Under the pieces are notes generated by a model. It was not told the DNA's origin, ran no database searches, and saw only the letters and a program-made list of their open reading frames with translations. A stretch of DNA of 64,000 nt from Pictodentalium vernedei. Taxonomy: Eukaryota; Mollusca; Scaphopoda; Dentaliida; Dentaliidae. Shown in pieces: positions 49,801-61,426 of the stretch. Location: assembly GCA_031216915.1 (NCBI GenBank), contig CM062297.1:539050971-539114970 (forward strand), read 5' to 3'. Every line of letters starts with the position of its first letter. Within the stretch, counting starts at the first letter, position 1. Both the position numbers and the translations under genes were made by a program.

Positions 49801-51250
49801 AGAGTATTTTCGAAAGAATTGTTAGACACTGTAGGGTGTTTTCTATTGGCTGTGCACTTAATATAGCCTAAAAACCTACCAGCTCTATATGCAATCTTAT
49901 TTCGCCGCTGCCTAAAAACAAGTGCAATAGGTGAATCTCTTGATTTTTGGAAATCGGAAAATTTAGAGGGAGGGAGTAGGACGGGTACGATCTGTTCAAC
50001 AGGTTTGCTATTTAGCCTTAACTTGGACATTAACTGTACAGCATTCATGCCAATGTGAAAGAGTATTGCCGAAAGAATTGTTAGACACTGTAGGGAGTTT
50101 TCTATCGGCTATGCACTTAATATAGCCAACAAACCTACCAGCTCTATATGCAATCTTATTTTGCCACTGCCTAGAAAAAGAAAAATCCAAAAATCTAGAG
50201 GGAGGGGGTTGGACAGGTACGATCTGTTCAACAGGTCTGCTATTTACCTCTAACTTGGACATTAACCATACAGCATTCATGCCAATGTGAAAGAGTATTG
50301 CCGAAGGAATTGTTAGACACTGTAGGGAGTTTTCTATCGGTTATGCACTTAATATAGCCTAAAAACCTACCAGCTCTATATGCAATCTTATTTCGCCACT
50401 GCCTAAAAAACAAGCGCAATAGGTGAATCTCTCAATTTCTGGAAATCGAAAAATCTAGAGGGAGGGGGTAGTATGGGTACGATCTGTTCAACAGGTTTGC
50501 TATTTAGCCCTAACTTGGACATTAACCGTACAGCATTCACGCCAATGTGAAAGAGTATTGCCGAAAGAATTGTTAGATACTGTAGGGAGTTTTCTATCAG
50601 CTATGCACTTAATTTAGCCTAAAAACCTACCAGCACTATATGCAATCTTATTTCTCCGCTGCCTAAAATCAAGCGCAATAGGTGAATCTCTCGATTTCTA
50701 GAAATCAAGAAATCTAGTGGGAGGAGGTAGGACGGGTATTATCTATTCAACAGGTTTGCTATTTAGCTTTAACTTGGACATTAACCATACAGCATTCATG
50801 CCAATGTGAAAGAGTATTGCTGAAAGAATTGTTAGACACTGTAGGGAGTTTTCTATCGGCTATGCACTTAATATAGCTTAAAAACCTACCAGCTCTATAA
50901 GCAATCTTATTTCTCTGCCTCCTAAAATCAAGCGCAGTGGGTGAATCTCTTGATTTCTTGAAATCAAAAAATCTAGAGGGAGGGGGTAGGATGGGTGCAA
51001 TCTGTTCAACAGTTTTCCTATTTAGCCCTAACTTTGACAATAACCATACAGCATTTACGCCAATGTGAAAGAGTATTGCCGAAAGAATTGTTAGACACTG
51101 TAGGGAGTTTTCTTTCGGCTATGCACTTAATATAGCCTACAAACCTACCAGCTCTATATGCAATCTTATTTCGCCGCTGCCTAAAGAAACAAAAATCGAA
51201 AAATCTAGAGGTACGGGGTTTGACGGGTACGATCTGTGCAACAGGTTTGC
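40852..51250. repeat. 5199-bp higher-order repeat, two nearly identical units
   Basis: At least eleven monomer variants recur at exactly 5199 bp: 40852/46051, 41111/46310, 41562/46761, 42094/47293, 42326/47525, 43075/48274, 43567/48766, 43799/48998, 44058/49257, 44550/49749 and 45560/50759. By eye the two units differ at only a few bases per kilobase. Unit 2 lacks the pair of monomers at 45560-46051 that occur twice in unit 1, so the next recurrence (46310 to 51018) is 4708 bp. Confidence 0.9.
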
Positions 51251-51468
51251 TATTTACCCCTAACTTGGACATTAACCAAGCAGCATTCACGCCAGTGTGA
51301 AAGTGTATTGGCGAAAGAATTGTTAGACACTGTAGGGAGTTTTCTATCGGCTATGCACTTAATATAGCCTAAAAACCTACCAGCTTTATATGCAATCTTA
51401 TTTCGCCACTGCCTAAAAAAACAAAAATTGAAAAATCTAGAGGGAGGGGGTTGGATGCTACGATCTGT

Positions 51469-51735
51469 TCAACAGGTTTGCTTTTTACCCCGAACTTGGA
51501 CATTAACCAGACAGTATTCACGGCAGTGTGAAAGAGTATTGCCGTAAGAATTTTTAGACACTGTAGGGAATTTTCTTTCGGCTATGCGCTTCATATAACC
51601 TAAAAACCTACCAGCTCTATATGCAATCTTATTTCGCTGCTGCCTAAAAAAACAAAAATCCAAAAATATAGAGGGATGGGGTTGGACAGCTACGATCTGT
51701 TCAACAGGTCTGCTATTTACCCCTAACTTGGACAT
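51469..51735. repeat. Hybrid satellite monomer
   Basis: The right part carries the variant seen at 47300-47500 (AAAAATATAGAGGGATGGGG) and the left part carries the GGCTATGCGCTTCATATAAC variant seen at 46870. These two sequences lie about 0.5 kb apart in the neighbouring units. The simplest reading is a recombination joint within one monomer. Confidence 0.7.
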
Positions 51736-54700
51736 TAACCATACAGCATTGACGCCAATGTGAAAGAGTTTTGCCGAAAGAATTCTTAGACACTGTAGGG
51801 AGTTTTCTATCGGCTATGCACTTAATATAGCCAACAAACCTACCTGCTCTATATGCAATCTTATTTCTCCACTGCCTAAAGAAACAAAAATCGAAAAATC
51901 TAGAGGTAGGGGGTTGGACGGGTATGATCTGTTCAACAGCTTTGCTATTTACCCCTAACTTGGACATTAACCATACAGCATTCATGCCAATGTGAAAGAG
52001 TATTGCTGAAAGAATTGTTAGACAATGTAGGGAGTTTTCTATCAGCTATGCACTTAATATAGCTTAAAAACCTACCAGCTCTATAAGCAATCTTATTTCT
52101 CCGCCTCCTAAAATCAAGCGCAGTGGGTGAATCTCTCGATTTCTTGAAATCAAAAAATCTAGAGGGAGGGGGTAGGATGGGTGCGATCTGTTCAACAGTT
52201 TTGCTATTTAGCCCTAACTTTGACAATAACCATACAGCATTTACGCCAATGTGAAAGAGTATTGCCGAAAGAATTGTGTTAGACACTGTAGGGAGTTTTC
52301 TATCGGCTATGCACTTAATATAGCCTACAAACCTACCAGCTCTATATGCAATCTTATTTTGCCGCTGCCTAAAGAAACAAAAATCGAAAAATCTAGAGGT
52401 ACGGGGTTGGACGGGTATGATCTGTTCAACAGGTTTGCTATTTACCCCTAACTTGGACATTAACCAAGCAGCATTCACGCCAGTGTGAAAGTGTATTGCC
52501 GAAAGAATTGTTAGACACTGTAGGGAGTTTTCTATCGGCTATGCACTTAATATAGCCTAAAAACCTACCAGCTCTATATGAAATCTTATTTTGCTCCTGC
52601 CTAAAAACAAGCGCAATAGGTGAATCTCTCGATTTCTTGAAATTGTAAAATCTAGAGGGAGGGAGTAGGACGGGTACGATCTGTTCAACAGGTTTGCTAT
52701 TTAGCCCTAACTTGGACGTTAACCATACAGCATTCACGCCAATGTGAAAGAGTATTGCTGAAAGAATTGTTGGACACTGTAGGGAGTTTTCTATTGGCTA
52801 TGCACTTAATATAGCCAACAAACCTACCAGCTCTATATGCAATCTTATTTCGCCGCTGCCTAGAAAAAGAAAAATCCAAAAATCTAGAGGGAGGGGGTTG
52901 GACAGGTACGATCTGTTCAACAGGTCTGCTATTTACCCCTAACTTGGACATTAACCATACTGCATTCATGCCAGTGTGAAAGAGTATTTCCGAAGGAATT
53001 GTTAGACACTGTAGGGAGTTTTCTGTCGGCTATGCACTTAATATAGCCTAAAAACCTACCAGCTCTATATTCAATCTTATTTCGCCACTGCCTAAAAAAC
53101 AAGCGCAATAGGTGAATCTCTCAATTTCTGGAAATCGAAAAATCTAGAGGGAGGGGGTAGTACGGGTACGATCTGTTCAACAGGGTTGCTATTTAGCCCT
53201 AACTTGGACATCAACCGTACAGCATTCACGCCAATGTGAAAGAGTATTGCCGAAAGAATTGTTAGACACTGTAGGGAGTTTTCTATCAGCTATGCACTTA
53301 ATATAGCCTAAAAACCTACCAGCACTATATGCAATCTTACTTCGCCGCTGCCTAAAGAAACAAAAATCGAAAAATCTAGAGGTACGGGGTTTGACGGGTA
53401 CGATCTGTGCAACAGGTTTGCTATTTACCCCTAACTTGGACATTAACCAAGCAGCATTCACGCCAGTGTGAAAGTGTATTGGCGAAAGAATTGTTAGACA
53501 CTGTAGGGAGTTTTCTATCGGCTATGCACTTAATATAGCCTAAAAACCTACCAGCTTTATACGCAATCTTATTTCGCCGCTGCCTAAAAAAACAAAAATT
53601 GAAAAATCTAGAGGAAGGGGGTTGGATCCTACGATCTGTTCAACAGGTTTGTTTTTTACCTTGAACTTTGACATTAACCGTACATTATTCACGGCAGTGT
53701 GTAAGAGTATTGCCGAAAGAATTGTTAGACACTGTAGGGAATTTTCTTTCGGCTATGCGCTTCACATAACCTAAAAACCTACCAGCTCTATATGCAATCT
53801 TATTTCGCTGCTGCCTAAAAAACAAATGCAATAGGTGAATCTCTCGATTTCTGGAAATCGAAAAATGTAGAGGGAGTGGGTAGTACGGGTACGATCTGTT
53901 CAACAGGTTTGCTATTTAGCCTTAACTTGGACATTAACCATACAGCATTCGCACCAGTGTGAAAGAGTATTACCGAAGGAATTGTTAGACACTGTAGGGA
54001 GTTTTCTATCGGCTATGCACTTAATATAGCCTAAAAACCTACCAGCTCTATATGCAATCTTATTTCGCCACTGCCTAAAAACCAAGCGCAATAGGTGAAT
54101 CTCTCGATTTCTGGAAATCGAAAAATCTAGAGGGAGGGGGTAGTACGGGTACGATCTGTTCAACAGGTTTGCTATTTAGCCCTAACTTGGACATTAACCG
54201 TACAGCATTCACGCCAATGTGAAAGAGTATTGCCGAAAGAATTGTTAGACACTGTAGGGAGTTTTCTATCAGCTATGCACTTAATATAGCCTAAAAACCT
54301 ACCAGCACTATATGCAATCTTATTTCTCCGCTGCCTAAAATCAAGCGCAATAGGTGAACCTCTCGATTTCTAGAAATCAAGAAATCTAGGGGCAGGGGGG
54401 TAGGACGGGTATGATCTATTCAACAGGTTTGCTATTTAGCCCTAACTTGGACATTAACCATACAGCATTCATGCCAATGTGAAAGAGTATTGCCGAAAGA
54501 ATTGTTAGACACTGTAGGGAGTTTTCTACCGGCTATGCACTTAATATAGCCAACAAACCTACCTGCTTTATAAGCAATCTTATTTCGCTGCTGCCTAAAA
54601 AAACAAAAATCCAAAAATATAGAGGGATGGGGTTGGACAGCTACGATCTGTTCAACAGGTCTGCTATTTACCCCTAACTTGGACATTAACCATACAGCAT

Positions 54701-56887
54701 TCACGCCAATGTGAAAGAGTTTTGCCGAAAGAATTGTTAGACACTGTAGGGAGTTTTCTATCGGCTATGCACTTAATATAGCCAACAAACCTACCAGCTC
54801 TATATGCAATCTTATTGCTCCACTGCCTAAAGAAACAAAAATCGAAAAATCTAGAGGTAGGGGGTTGGACGGGTATGGTCTGTTCAACAGCTTTGCTATT
54901 TAGCCCTAACTTGGACATTAACCAAGCAGCATTCACGCCAATGTGAAAGAGTATTTTCGAAAGAATTGTTAGACACTGTAGGGTGTTTTCTATTGGCTGT
55001 GCACTTAATATAGCCTAAAAACCTACCAGCTCTATATGCAATCTTATTTCGCCGCTGCCTAAAAACAAGTGCAATAGGTGAATCTCTCGATTTTTGGAAA
55101 TCGGAAAATTTAGAGGGAGGGAGTAGGGCGGGTACGATCTGTTCAACAGGTTTGCTATTTAGCCCTAACTTGGACGTTAACCATACAGCATTCACGCCAA
55201 TGTGAAAGAGTATTGCCGAAGGAATGGTTAGACACTGTAGGGAGTTTTCTATCGGCTATGCACTTAATATAGCCTACAATCCTACCAGCTCTATATTCAA
55301 TCTTATTTCTCCGCTGCCTAAAGAAACAAAAATCGAAAAAATCTATAGGTAGGGGGTTGGACGGGTATGGTCTGTTCAACAGCTTTGCTATTTACACCTA
55401 ACTTGGACATTAACCATACAGCATTCATGCCAATGTGAAAGAGTATTGCTGAAAGAATTGTTAGACACTGTAGGGAGTTTTCTATCGGCTATGCACTTAA
55501 TATAGCCTAAAAACCTACCACCTCTATATGCAATCTTATTTCTCTGCTGCCTAAAAAACAAGCGCAATAGGTGAATCTCTCGATTTCTGGAAATCAAAAA
55601 ATCTAGAGGGAGGGGGTAGGATGCTACGATCTGTTCAACAGGTTTGGTATTTGGCCCTAACTTGGAAATTAACCATACAGCATTCACATCAGTGTGAAAG
55701 AGTATTGCCGAAAGAATTGTTAGACTCTGTGGGGAGTTTTCTATCGGCTATGCACTTAATATAGCCTAAAAACCTACCCGCTCTATATGCAATCTTATTT
55801 CGCCCTTGCCTAAAAACAAGTGCAATAGGTGAATCTCACGATTTTTGGAAATCGGAAAATTTAGAGGGAGGAAGTAGGACGAGTACGATCTGTTCAACAG
55901 GTTTGCTATTTAGCCTTAACTTGGACATTAACCGTACAGCATTCACGCCAGTGTGAAAGAGTATTGCCGAAAGAATTGTTAGACACTGTAGGGAGTTTTC
56001 TATTGGCTATGCACTTAATATAGCTTACAAACCTACCAGCTCTATATGCAATCTTATTTCGCTGCTGCCTAAAAAAATAAAAATCCAAAAATCTAGAGGG
56101 AGGGGGTTGGACAGGTACGATCTGTTCAACAGGTCTGCTATTTACCCCGAACTTGGTCATTAACCATACAGCATTCACGCCAATGTGAAAGAGTATTGCC
56201 GAAAGAATTGTTAGACACTGTAGGGAGTTTTCTATCGGCTATGCGCTTAATATAGCCTAGAAACCTACCAGCTCTATATGCAATCTTATTTTACTCCTGC
56301 CTAAAAACAAGCGCAATAGGTGAATCTCTCGATTTCTTGAAATTGAAAAATCTAGAGGGAGGGAGTAGGACGGGTACGATCTGTTCAACAGGTTTGCTAT
56401 TTAGCCCTAACTTAGACGTTAACCATACAGCATTCACGCCGATGTGAAAGAGTATTGCTGAAAGAATTGTTAGACACTGTAGGGAGTTTTCTATTGGCTA
56501 TGCACTTAATATAGCTTAAAACCTACCAGCTCTATATGCAATCTTATTTCTCCGCTGCCTGAAATCAAGCGCAGTACGTGAATCTCTGGATTTCTTGAAG
56601 TCAAAAAATCTAGAGGGAGGGGGTAGGACGGGTACGATCTGTTCAACAGGTTTGCTGTTTAGCCCTAACTTTGACATTAACCATACTGCATTCACACCGA
56701 ATGTGAAAGAGTATTGCCGAAAGAATTTTTAGACACTGTAGGGAGTTTTCTATCGGCTATGCACTTAATATAGCCTAAAAACCTACCATCTCTCTATGCA
56801 ATCTTATTTTGCTGCTGCCTAAAAAACATGGGGAATAGGTGAATCTCTCCATTTCTGGAAATTGAAAAATCTAGATGGAGGGGGTAG

Positions 56888-58526
56888 TGTAACGACACTG
56901 ATCTAACCCCACCTAGATCTTGCTGCACAGGCACTCTCGGCGCGAACTCACTAAAAATGAGTTCCAGTCGACAGAGCCACCGCAGAAATCAAACAAGATC
57001 CAGCCGTATACAAACTTGTTGTCGAGGGGTTTCTACAGGTTCGTTTAAAGAGAAATTGATTAAATTAATCACCTAAAATCTTTCACAAATGCCAACACGG
57101 CCCTGACACCCCTTTTTGCGCCGTTGCTCCCGGACCGGACCCAATTACAAGAAATGAGTTCGGGCCAACAGCCACGCCGCAAAAGTTATCCATAGGCAAG
57201 TCCTAAACATCGGTAAATTTTAAAAGGGCAGGATTCATGAATATTCAAAAAGGCTCGTTGTAAGGGTTGGAAGCCATAAAAGGAACCATCACAAATGTTG
57301 AACAAATTAATTGAATGTATTAATGATTTTATTTTACAAAAGTTTTCTTCCCCTTCTTTACATTCTACATTGGATGACGTATATGGAATTCTACTTATAC
57401 ATAATTGATATTTCTCTTTTACATCAACTCTTTCACTTTACAAGTGAAAACAACATATCACTTTGATAATATTAGCTCTACCAGTCATAACCACCAATTC
57501 GCTCATCAAATCCCTTTTTCCCCGGCAAAGGACTTATATACCAACATTTAGTCTTATTATATAGATATAAATTGGTTGCTACCGCGCCCTATCTAAAGAG
57601 GGGGGGGAAGCTCTCCTAAGTCGGAATCCAGGTTCCAATCCTTCAAAAATTCAGAAGAATTGCTCAACAAAAATACTTACAATTCTTCGCAAGGCTACTA
57701 CCCTTGGCTAAAGAAGGGGAGCTCTTCATAAGTCGGTACCAAAAGTCCTACCACTCGAAACTACCGGCGGAAGGGTTACATTAACAATCGTATAACACAT
57801 ATTTCCGAATCAATAGATGTTCATTCTAAATCCCTCACACTCATAACGCATCAATTAGGTTGTTGTATCGAACAGCCTGACTGTCAAATTTCCTATTCTA
57901 CCCCCTTAAATAACTTATTGAAGGGTAGAATATACTATTTACTATAATTGTAAAATTCCATAAAGTTATCAGATGGAAATGGAGGGGGGGGGGGGGGGGG
58001 GGGGGGTTCCAAATTTAACAACCCACCGAAACCTGTCGCATACCAAAATTCATCGATTAGACCGAGACATCGGGACTAATCGTAAATATCCAGGCACAGG
58101 ACGAGGATCAAAAGTCCATGTTAAAATGACCGGCCCCGGTGGGGAGTTAATCCGAAGGAGTGCAAAAATAAAACAACTTACCCCGAAGAAGATCCAAAAT
58201 GTTCTCATCAGAATCAAAATTCAAACCAGGTTATATCATCTCTCAGCTCACCAAAAATTCGTGCAGGATCATATCGATTGCGGCACGAGCTAGTTCAAAT
58301 CAATTAGACAACACAAATTTTGACCCACTTTTATAACTCTCAGTAATGTGTGCAAGATCTTAAGGTCACCACATAGAAATTTAATATTTTCCATAACAAA
58401 GCGACTAATTCGCCTCCACACATCAGAGATGTGCACACACCCATACACATATATATGTAAGTATATACATATATACTAATAGATATGTGTGCACACATCA
58501 TATGCATGGTAATTTTCTTTCTTACA
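56888..58526 (-). repeat. 3' LTR of element copy 2
   Basis: About 1639 bp, from TGTAACGACACTG to TTTCTTACA on the plus strand. It has a 49-base block at 58071-58119 that copy 1 lacks, bounded by CAT on both sides, which suggests a microhomology deletion in copy 1. A frame at 57973-58293 exists only because of the long G run and is not a gene. Confidence 0.8.
57984..58006 (+). repeat. Poly-G tract in the LTR, 23 G
   Basis: A run of 23 G where copy 1 has 8. The other G run of this LTR (57600-57607) is short here and long in copy 1. Confidence 0.95.
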
Positions 58527-58543
58527 CCACCCCCACCCCAAGG
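58527..58543 (-). promoter_or_regulatory. Candidate polypurine tract of copy 2
   Basis: Minus strand CCTTGGGGTGGGGGTGG abuts the LTR start TGTAAG. It is a cleaner purine tract than in copy 1, with one T inside the G-rich core before the final TGG. Confidence 0.68.
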
Positions 58544-59098
58544 TTCAACGCCCCCTTTGAAAAAAGACAAAAAGGGGAAGATATGTACAGTTCCTTCGTA
58601 AATAAAAATACCAAAAGAAAAAAAGAAAAAAAAAACCCTCTAATACTGAGTATTAGATATTATTGTGTGGTTCCTCATAAGACAATTACAATTGATTAAA
58701 TAATAATTTTTCAACAAATGCCACATTAGTTAAGGCTCCGATTAGGGCTAACGGTTATCATTTTAGGCCGAAACAGGTCCCCGACCAGAACTGATCCACT
58801 ATCGAAAACCAGTACTGCCTGAAGCCGACTTTGTCATGCCGCAGGAGGTGGAAATCGTCAGATATGGGCCCATTCAAACATAAATCAACAACACTTTTAT
58901 TTCTGTAGACCCACACAGAACTCCCAGCATAGACATTAACGATTTTATTCCAATAATTTAACCGGAAGAGAAAAAAAAATATAACTCTTTCATTTCTTAG
59001 ATGAAAGTTCCCCTGGAACTTAATCATTCTTTGAATGTAAGCTTTTTAAAATATTTTCAAGCTTATGGATACTTCAGTGCTCATTCTGGTAATAACTT
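58544..59098. other. Region between the SGNH ORF and the 3' LTR, copy 2
   Basis: Counterpart of 19002-19557, with no recognisable gene. Similar short frames appear in both copies because the DNA is duplicated, not because they are conserved proteins. Confidence 0.5.
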
Positions 59099-59604
59099 TC
59101 AACTAGAGGAGCTTTGTTCCTCCAAGACTGAAACAATATGTTTTACATATGAAAACTGGCCCAAGTCATTCAAATGTACCCCGTCTCCAGAAAAATGCCT
59201 ACGGGACACCTTAAATAAAGGCTTAAAAACAACATTTGGGCCTGAAAGAGTTTTATAGAACTGGTTAACAGCAACCCTTCTCAATTCGTACCGGGTGCTA
59301 GACACTCTGTTCTTCATTCGAGGGAATAAACCCATTAAGATTACTTTTTTAACGCCTTGGCGAAAAAAACAGTTAATAAGTTTTTCAACGTCAAGTTTAT
59401 ACTGTCCAAGATGGAAGCGTTACTTTCTACGCCATTTTCACCAATTTGCATCAACACAGTCTCTGCACCAATAACACATATGGATGTCAGTTGTTGAAGT
59501 CTGGCTCCAGGGATTCCATGTATGGCGACTGCTTCAAAACGATCAGGCAGCTTTTCTATCCCTCCAATTCTTCTCACAAATGAATGGCCCAACAACATCT
59601 CCAT
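59099..59604 (-). pseudogene. SGNH/GDSL-hydrolase-like gene, copy 2, frameshifted
   Basis: Counterpart of the 168-codon ORF of copy 1. One base is missing at about 59417 (GGAAGCG against GGAAGACG), which shifts the frame after about residue 64 and splits it into 59341-59604 and 59099-59335. The residue after block III GEN is Gly (codon 59431-59433) where copy 1 has Asp. In the downstream fragment block V still reads GDGVHLND, so the catalytic Asp (codon 59183-59185) that copy 1 has lost is kept here. Block I GHSF is also kept. The copies therefore carry different damage, which suggests the common ancestor had the complete set of SGNH residues. Confidence 0.78.
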
Positions 59605-59608
59605 TGTG

Positions 59609-59623
59609 CTATAAGGAAAAAGT
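59609..59623 (-). promoter_or_regulatory. Candidate 3' splice site before the SGNH ORF, copy 2
   Basis: Same ACTTTTTCCTTATAG as in copy 1, ending five bases before the start codon. Here a SINE lies about 23 bases further upstream, in the region where a branch point would be expected. Confidence 0.42.
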
Positions 59624-59645
59624 TACACAGAGAACAGTATCTAGA

Positions 59646-59873
59646 CCCCCGTGGGAACCCTGGGAAGTGAATCAGTGCTTGTTTACTGTGGTAAACAAGC
59701 TCTGTTTCACTGGTAAAATAGGACCCAGTCACTAATGCTTGGGGTGCGAGTCCTCTAAAATAGGCAACATGGGGTATGAACGATTGACTGCCCTTGACTT
59801 TATGTCCATGTTGTGGTCATGATTAGCCATTGTGCAAAAGTATGTGACCTTAAACAACAATAAATAAATAAAT
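59646..59873 (+). mobile_element. SINE-like insertion in copy 2, 228 bp
   Basis: Flanked by a perfect 13-bp target duplication, AACAGTATCTAGA, at 59633-59645 and 59874-59886. Copy 1 has a single uninterrupted AACAGTATCTAGA at the matching place, so insertion came after the duplication. It contains GAAGTGAATCAGTGCTTG, AAAATAGGACCCAGTCACTA and the tail TATGTGACCTTAAACAAC followed by AATAAATAAATAAAT. The tail matches the tRNA-SINE at 10709-11072 and the head matches the element at 14495-14792. No Pol III boxes are obvious in this head, so it may be a 5'-truncated or different family. Confidence 0.93.
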
Positions 59874-59886
59874 AACAGTATCTAGA

Positions 59887-60763
59887 TTCACAATATTATT
59901 TTTCCACAAAAGATTATACAATCATTTCCTTAAATGAAATGAGGAACCAACACAAAAGAGAAAAAAAAAAAAGAGAAATGTTCATAATTTCCCGTCAGAT
60001 AGTTCTCTTGACCAAGCTGACCTGTTTATTAATTTAGATTATTACCACGGACACATCGCTCGCGAAATATTCTATCATAATAGCTACCGGTAGCTTAACT
60101 TCCATAACTCTTATATTCACGAAACATACCCTAGCGCATAACTCTCACTTCCCTTCCTACACACACACACGAACCCCCCCCCCCCCAAATAATAAAACCA
60201 ACCCTCTTGCACACCGAATCGCAAAAATGAACCGGCCAGCGGGCTCAAGAACGATCTTGACGGGTATAAAAAAAAGGGGGCAACCACACTTGCATTTGTA
60301 CCAACTATGATCAATCTAGTCTGAAGGTATCGTCACAGGGGCTATCGGGAAAGAGCCCCATGGCGATATCCTCAAACATTTACACAAAATTTTACTTTCC
60401 AAAACCCATCTCAAGCAGCAATCCCCAACGCCAGGGAAATGACACAATTATAATAAAAGAAAAAAAAATTATTACAATACAAGCCAACACAGCTCATATA
60501 ACAAATCAATAGCTCATATATTTAATTATTTACAAGTTATAACACTTTGGTATCACCATAGATACCCAACAAAGGTAATTCTAAGTCGAAGGCCGATTTA
60601 TAAGTGCAAAATTTAAAACTCAAATAATTCTAAATATCTATCGCGCTTAATCACAAAATTTACACATCAAGCCCACGCGAACCGCCAACCTAACGTACAA
60701 TGTCAGTGGGTTGCCAAAAAGAAAAAAAAATTCAAGAAAGGGAAAAAAAAAAACAATAAATAA
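59887..60763. other. Gap between integrase and SGNH ORF, copy 2
   Basis: Counterpart of 20084-20976. A 65-codon minus-strand frame at 60117-60314 is created by homopolymer changes and is absent from copy 1. A C run with CCCCCCC occurs near 60174-60186. I see no gene. Confidence 0.5.
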
Positions 60764-61426
60764 TTAATAGAATATAAAGTCTTGAGAACCTAGTCGGCGC
60801 GGTCGCCGAAGGAAACGACCACACCTACTAGTTGGACCTTCATCGAGGATCGCGTCCTCCTCCCCAGGACTCTCCACTGAGGACCGGTCTAAATTATTTC
60901 CACTAGGATCATCAGGTGTGGGACACATGGGGGCACCCATATTCGAATTAGCCACATCTGACTTACGGCTGTAACATTTCTTCAATCGCTTAAAATGTAC
61001 AACCTGTGGTTTACCTCCTCCGACGCGAACCACAAGATAATTTGCGTCCGAGAGTTTGCTTTGGATAATATAGGGACCAACCCAAAATTTTGCAAATTTT
61101 GAAGTTTGGCCTTTATTCACCCTAGGTAAATAAAGCCAAACCTTATCACCAACAGTCAAAGGTTTGCCGAAAACTCGTTTGTCGTAAATTTTCTTTCTTC
61201 TTTTAATCTCAGAATCACATTTCACCAAAACTAACTGGAAAATTTGGGCTAGACGACTCTCTAATTCACTAACATACTGAGAGGGAGCCCAATCCCTATC
61301 AGGAGTTCTACCAGCAATTAATTCTGTAGGTAAAGTAATTTCCTTACCAAACATGATACTAAAGGGGGTGAACCCAGTAGTCTCATGTTTGTTACTAATA
61401 GGTATGTGTGCACACATCATATGCAT
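60764..61426 (-). CDS. Integrase C-terminal fragment, copy 2, open frame
   Basis: A 220-codon frame. Residues 1-10 come from the LTR stub. Residues about 11-33 (SNKHETTGFTPFSIMFGKEI...) match the end of the integrase catalytic core in Ty3/gypsy elements. Then come a helical basic stretch (KRRKKIYDKRVF, about 75-86), GDKVWLYLP (93-101), a GPY/F-type motif FWVGPYII (114-121) and VVHFKRLKKC (142-151). The tail is Ser/Pro/Asp-rich and ends in a stop at 60764. Integrase inserts the retrotransposon DNA; this fragment lacks the zinc-binding region and most of the DDE core and cannot do so. It is the 3' end of a pol gene fused to an LTR, kept open by chance or recency. Confidence 0.85.
   Translation of the reverse strand: MHMMCAHIPISNKHETTGFTPFSIMFGKEITLPTELIAGRTPDRDWAPSQYVSELESRLAQIFQLVLVKCDSEIKRRKKIYDKRVFGKPLTVGDKVWLYLPRVNKGQTSKFAKFWVGPYIIQSKLSDANYLVVRVGGGKPQVVHFKRLKKCYSRKSDVANSNMGAPMCPTPDDPSGNNLDRSSVESPGEEDAILDEGPTSRCGRFLRRPRRLGSQDFIFY

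Larger units (their letters stand above)
21659..56887. repeat. Main satellite array, about 35 kb
   Basis: Roughly 140-150 monomers by length, all in the same orientation as the left array, mixing S (232 bp) and L (259-260 bp) types. Many variants recur in long blocks at spacings of 3929, 4161, 4448, 4659, 4680, 5199, 5431-5435 and 5664 bp, most of which differ from one another by one S monomer. This points to repeated unequal exchange in register. Most monomers have an open minus-strand frame of 83-99 codons, and a 2-base insertion (GAATTGTGTTAGAC near 34012, 39447 and 52275) occasionally fuses two of them. I do not regard these as genes. No other gene or RNA is visible in the array. Confidence 0.96.

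Noticed and set aside
51945..52478. 177-codon ORF as a larger satellite-encoded protein
   Set aside because: It is two monomer frames joined by a 2-base insertion, with the second half repeating the first.
21659..56887. CRISPR array
   Set aside because: The repeats are 232-260 bp, abut directly, and have no unique spacers; the context is eukaryotic with SINEs and LTR elements.
21659..56887. CENP-B-box-like motif indicating a centromeric satellite
   Set aside because: I found no sequence fitting the CENP-B box pattern in the monomer. Centromere function cannot be judged from sequence here.
57973..58293. 106-codon plus-strand ORF in the LTR of copy 2
   Set aside because: It begins in a poly-G run whose length varies between copies and is antisense to the element; copy 1 does not keep it.
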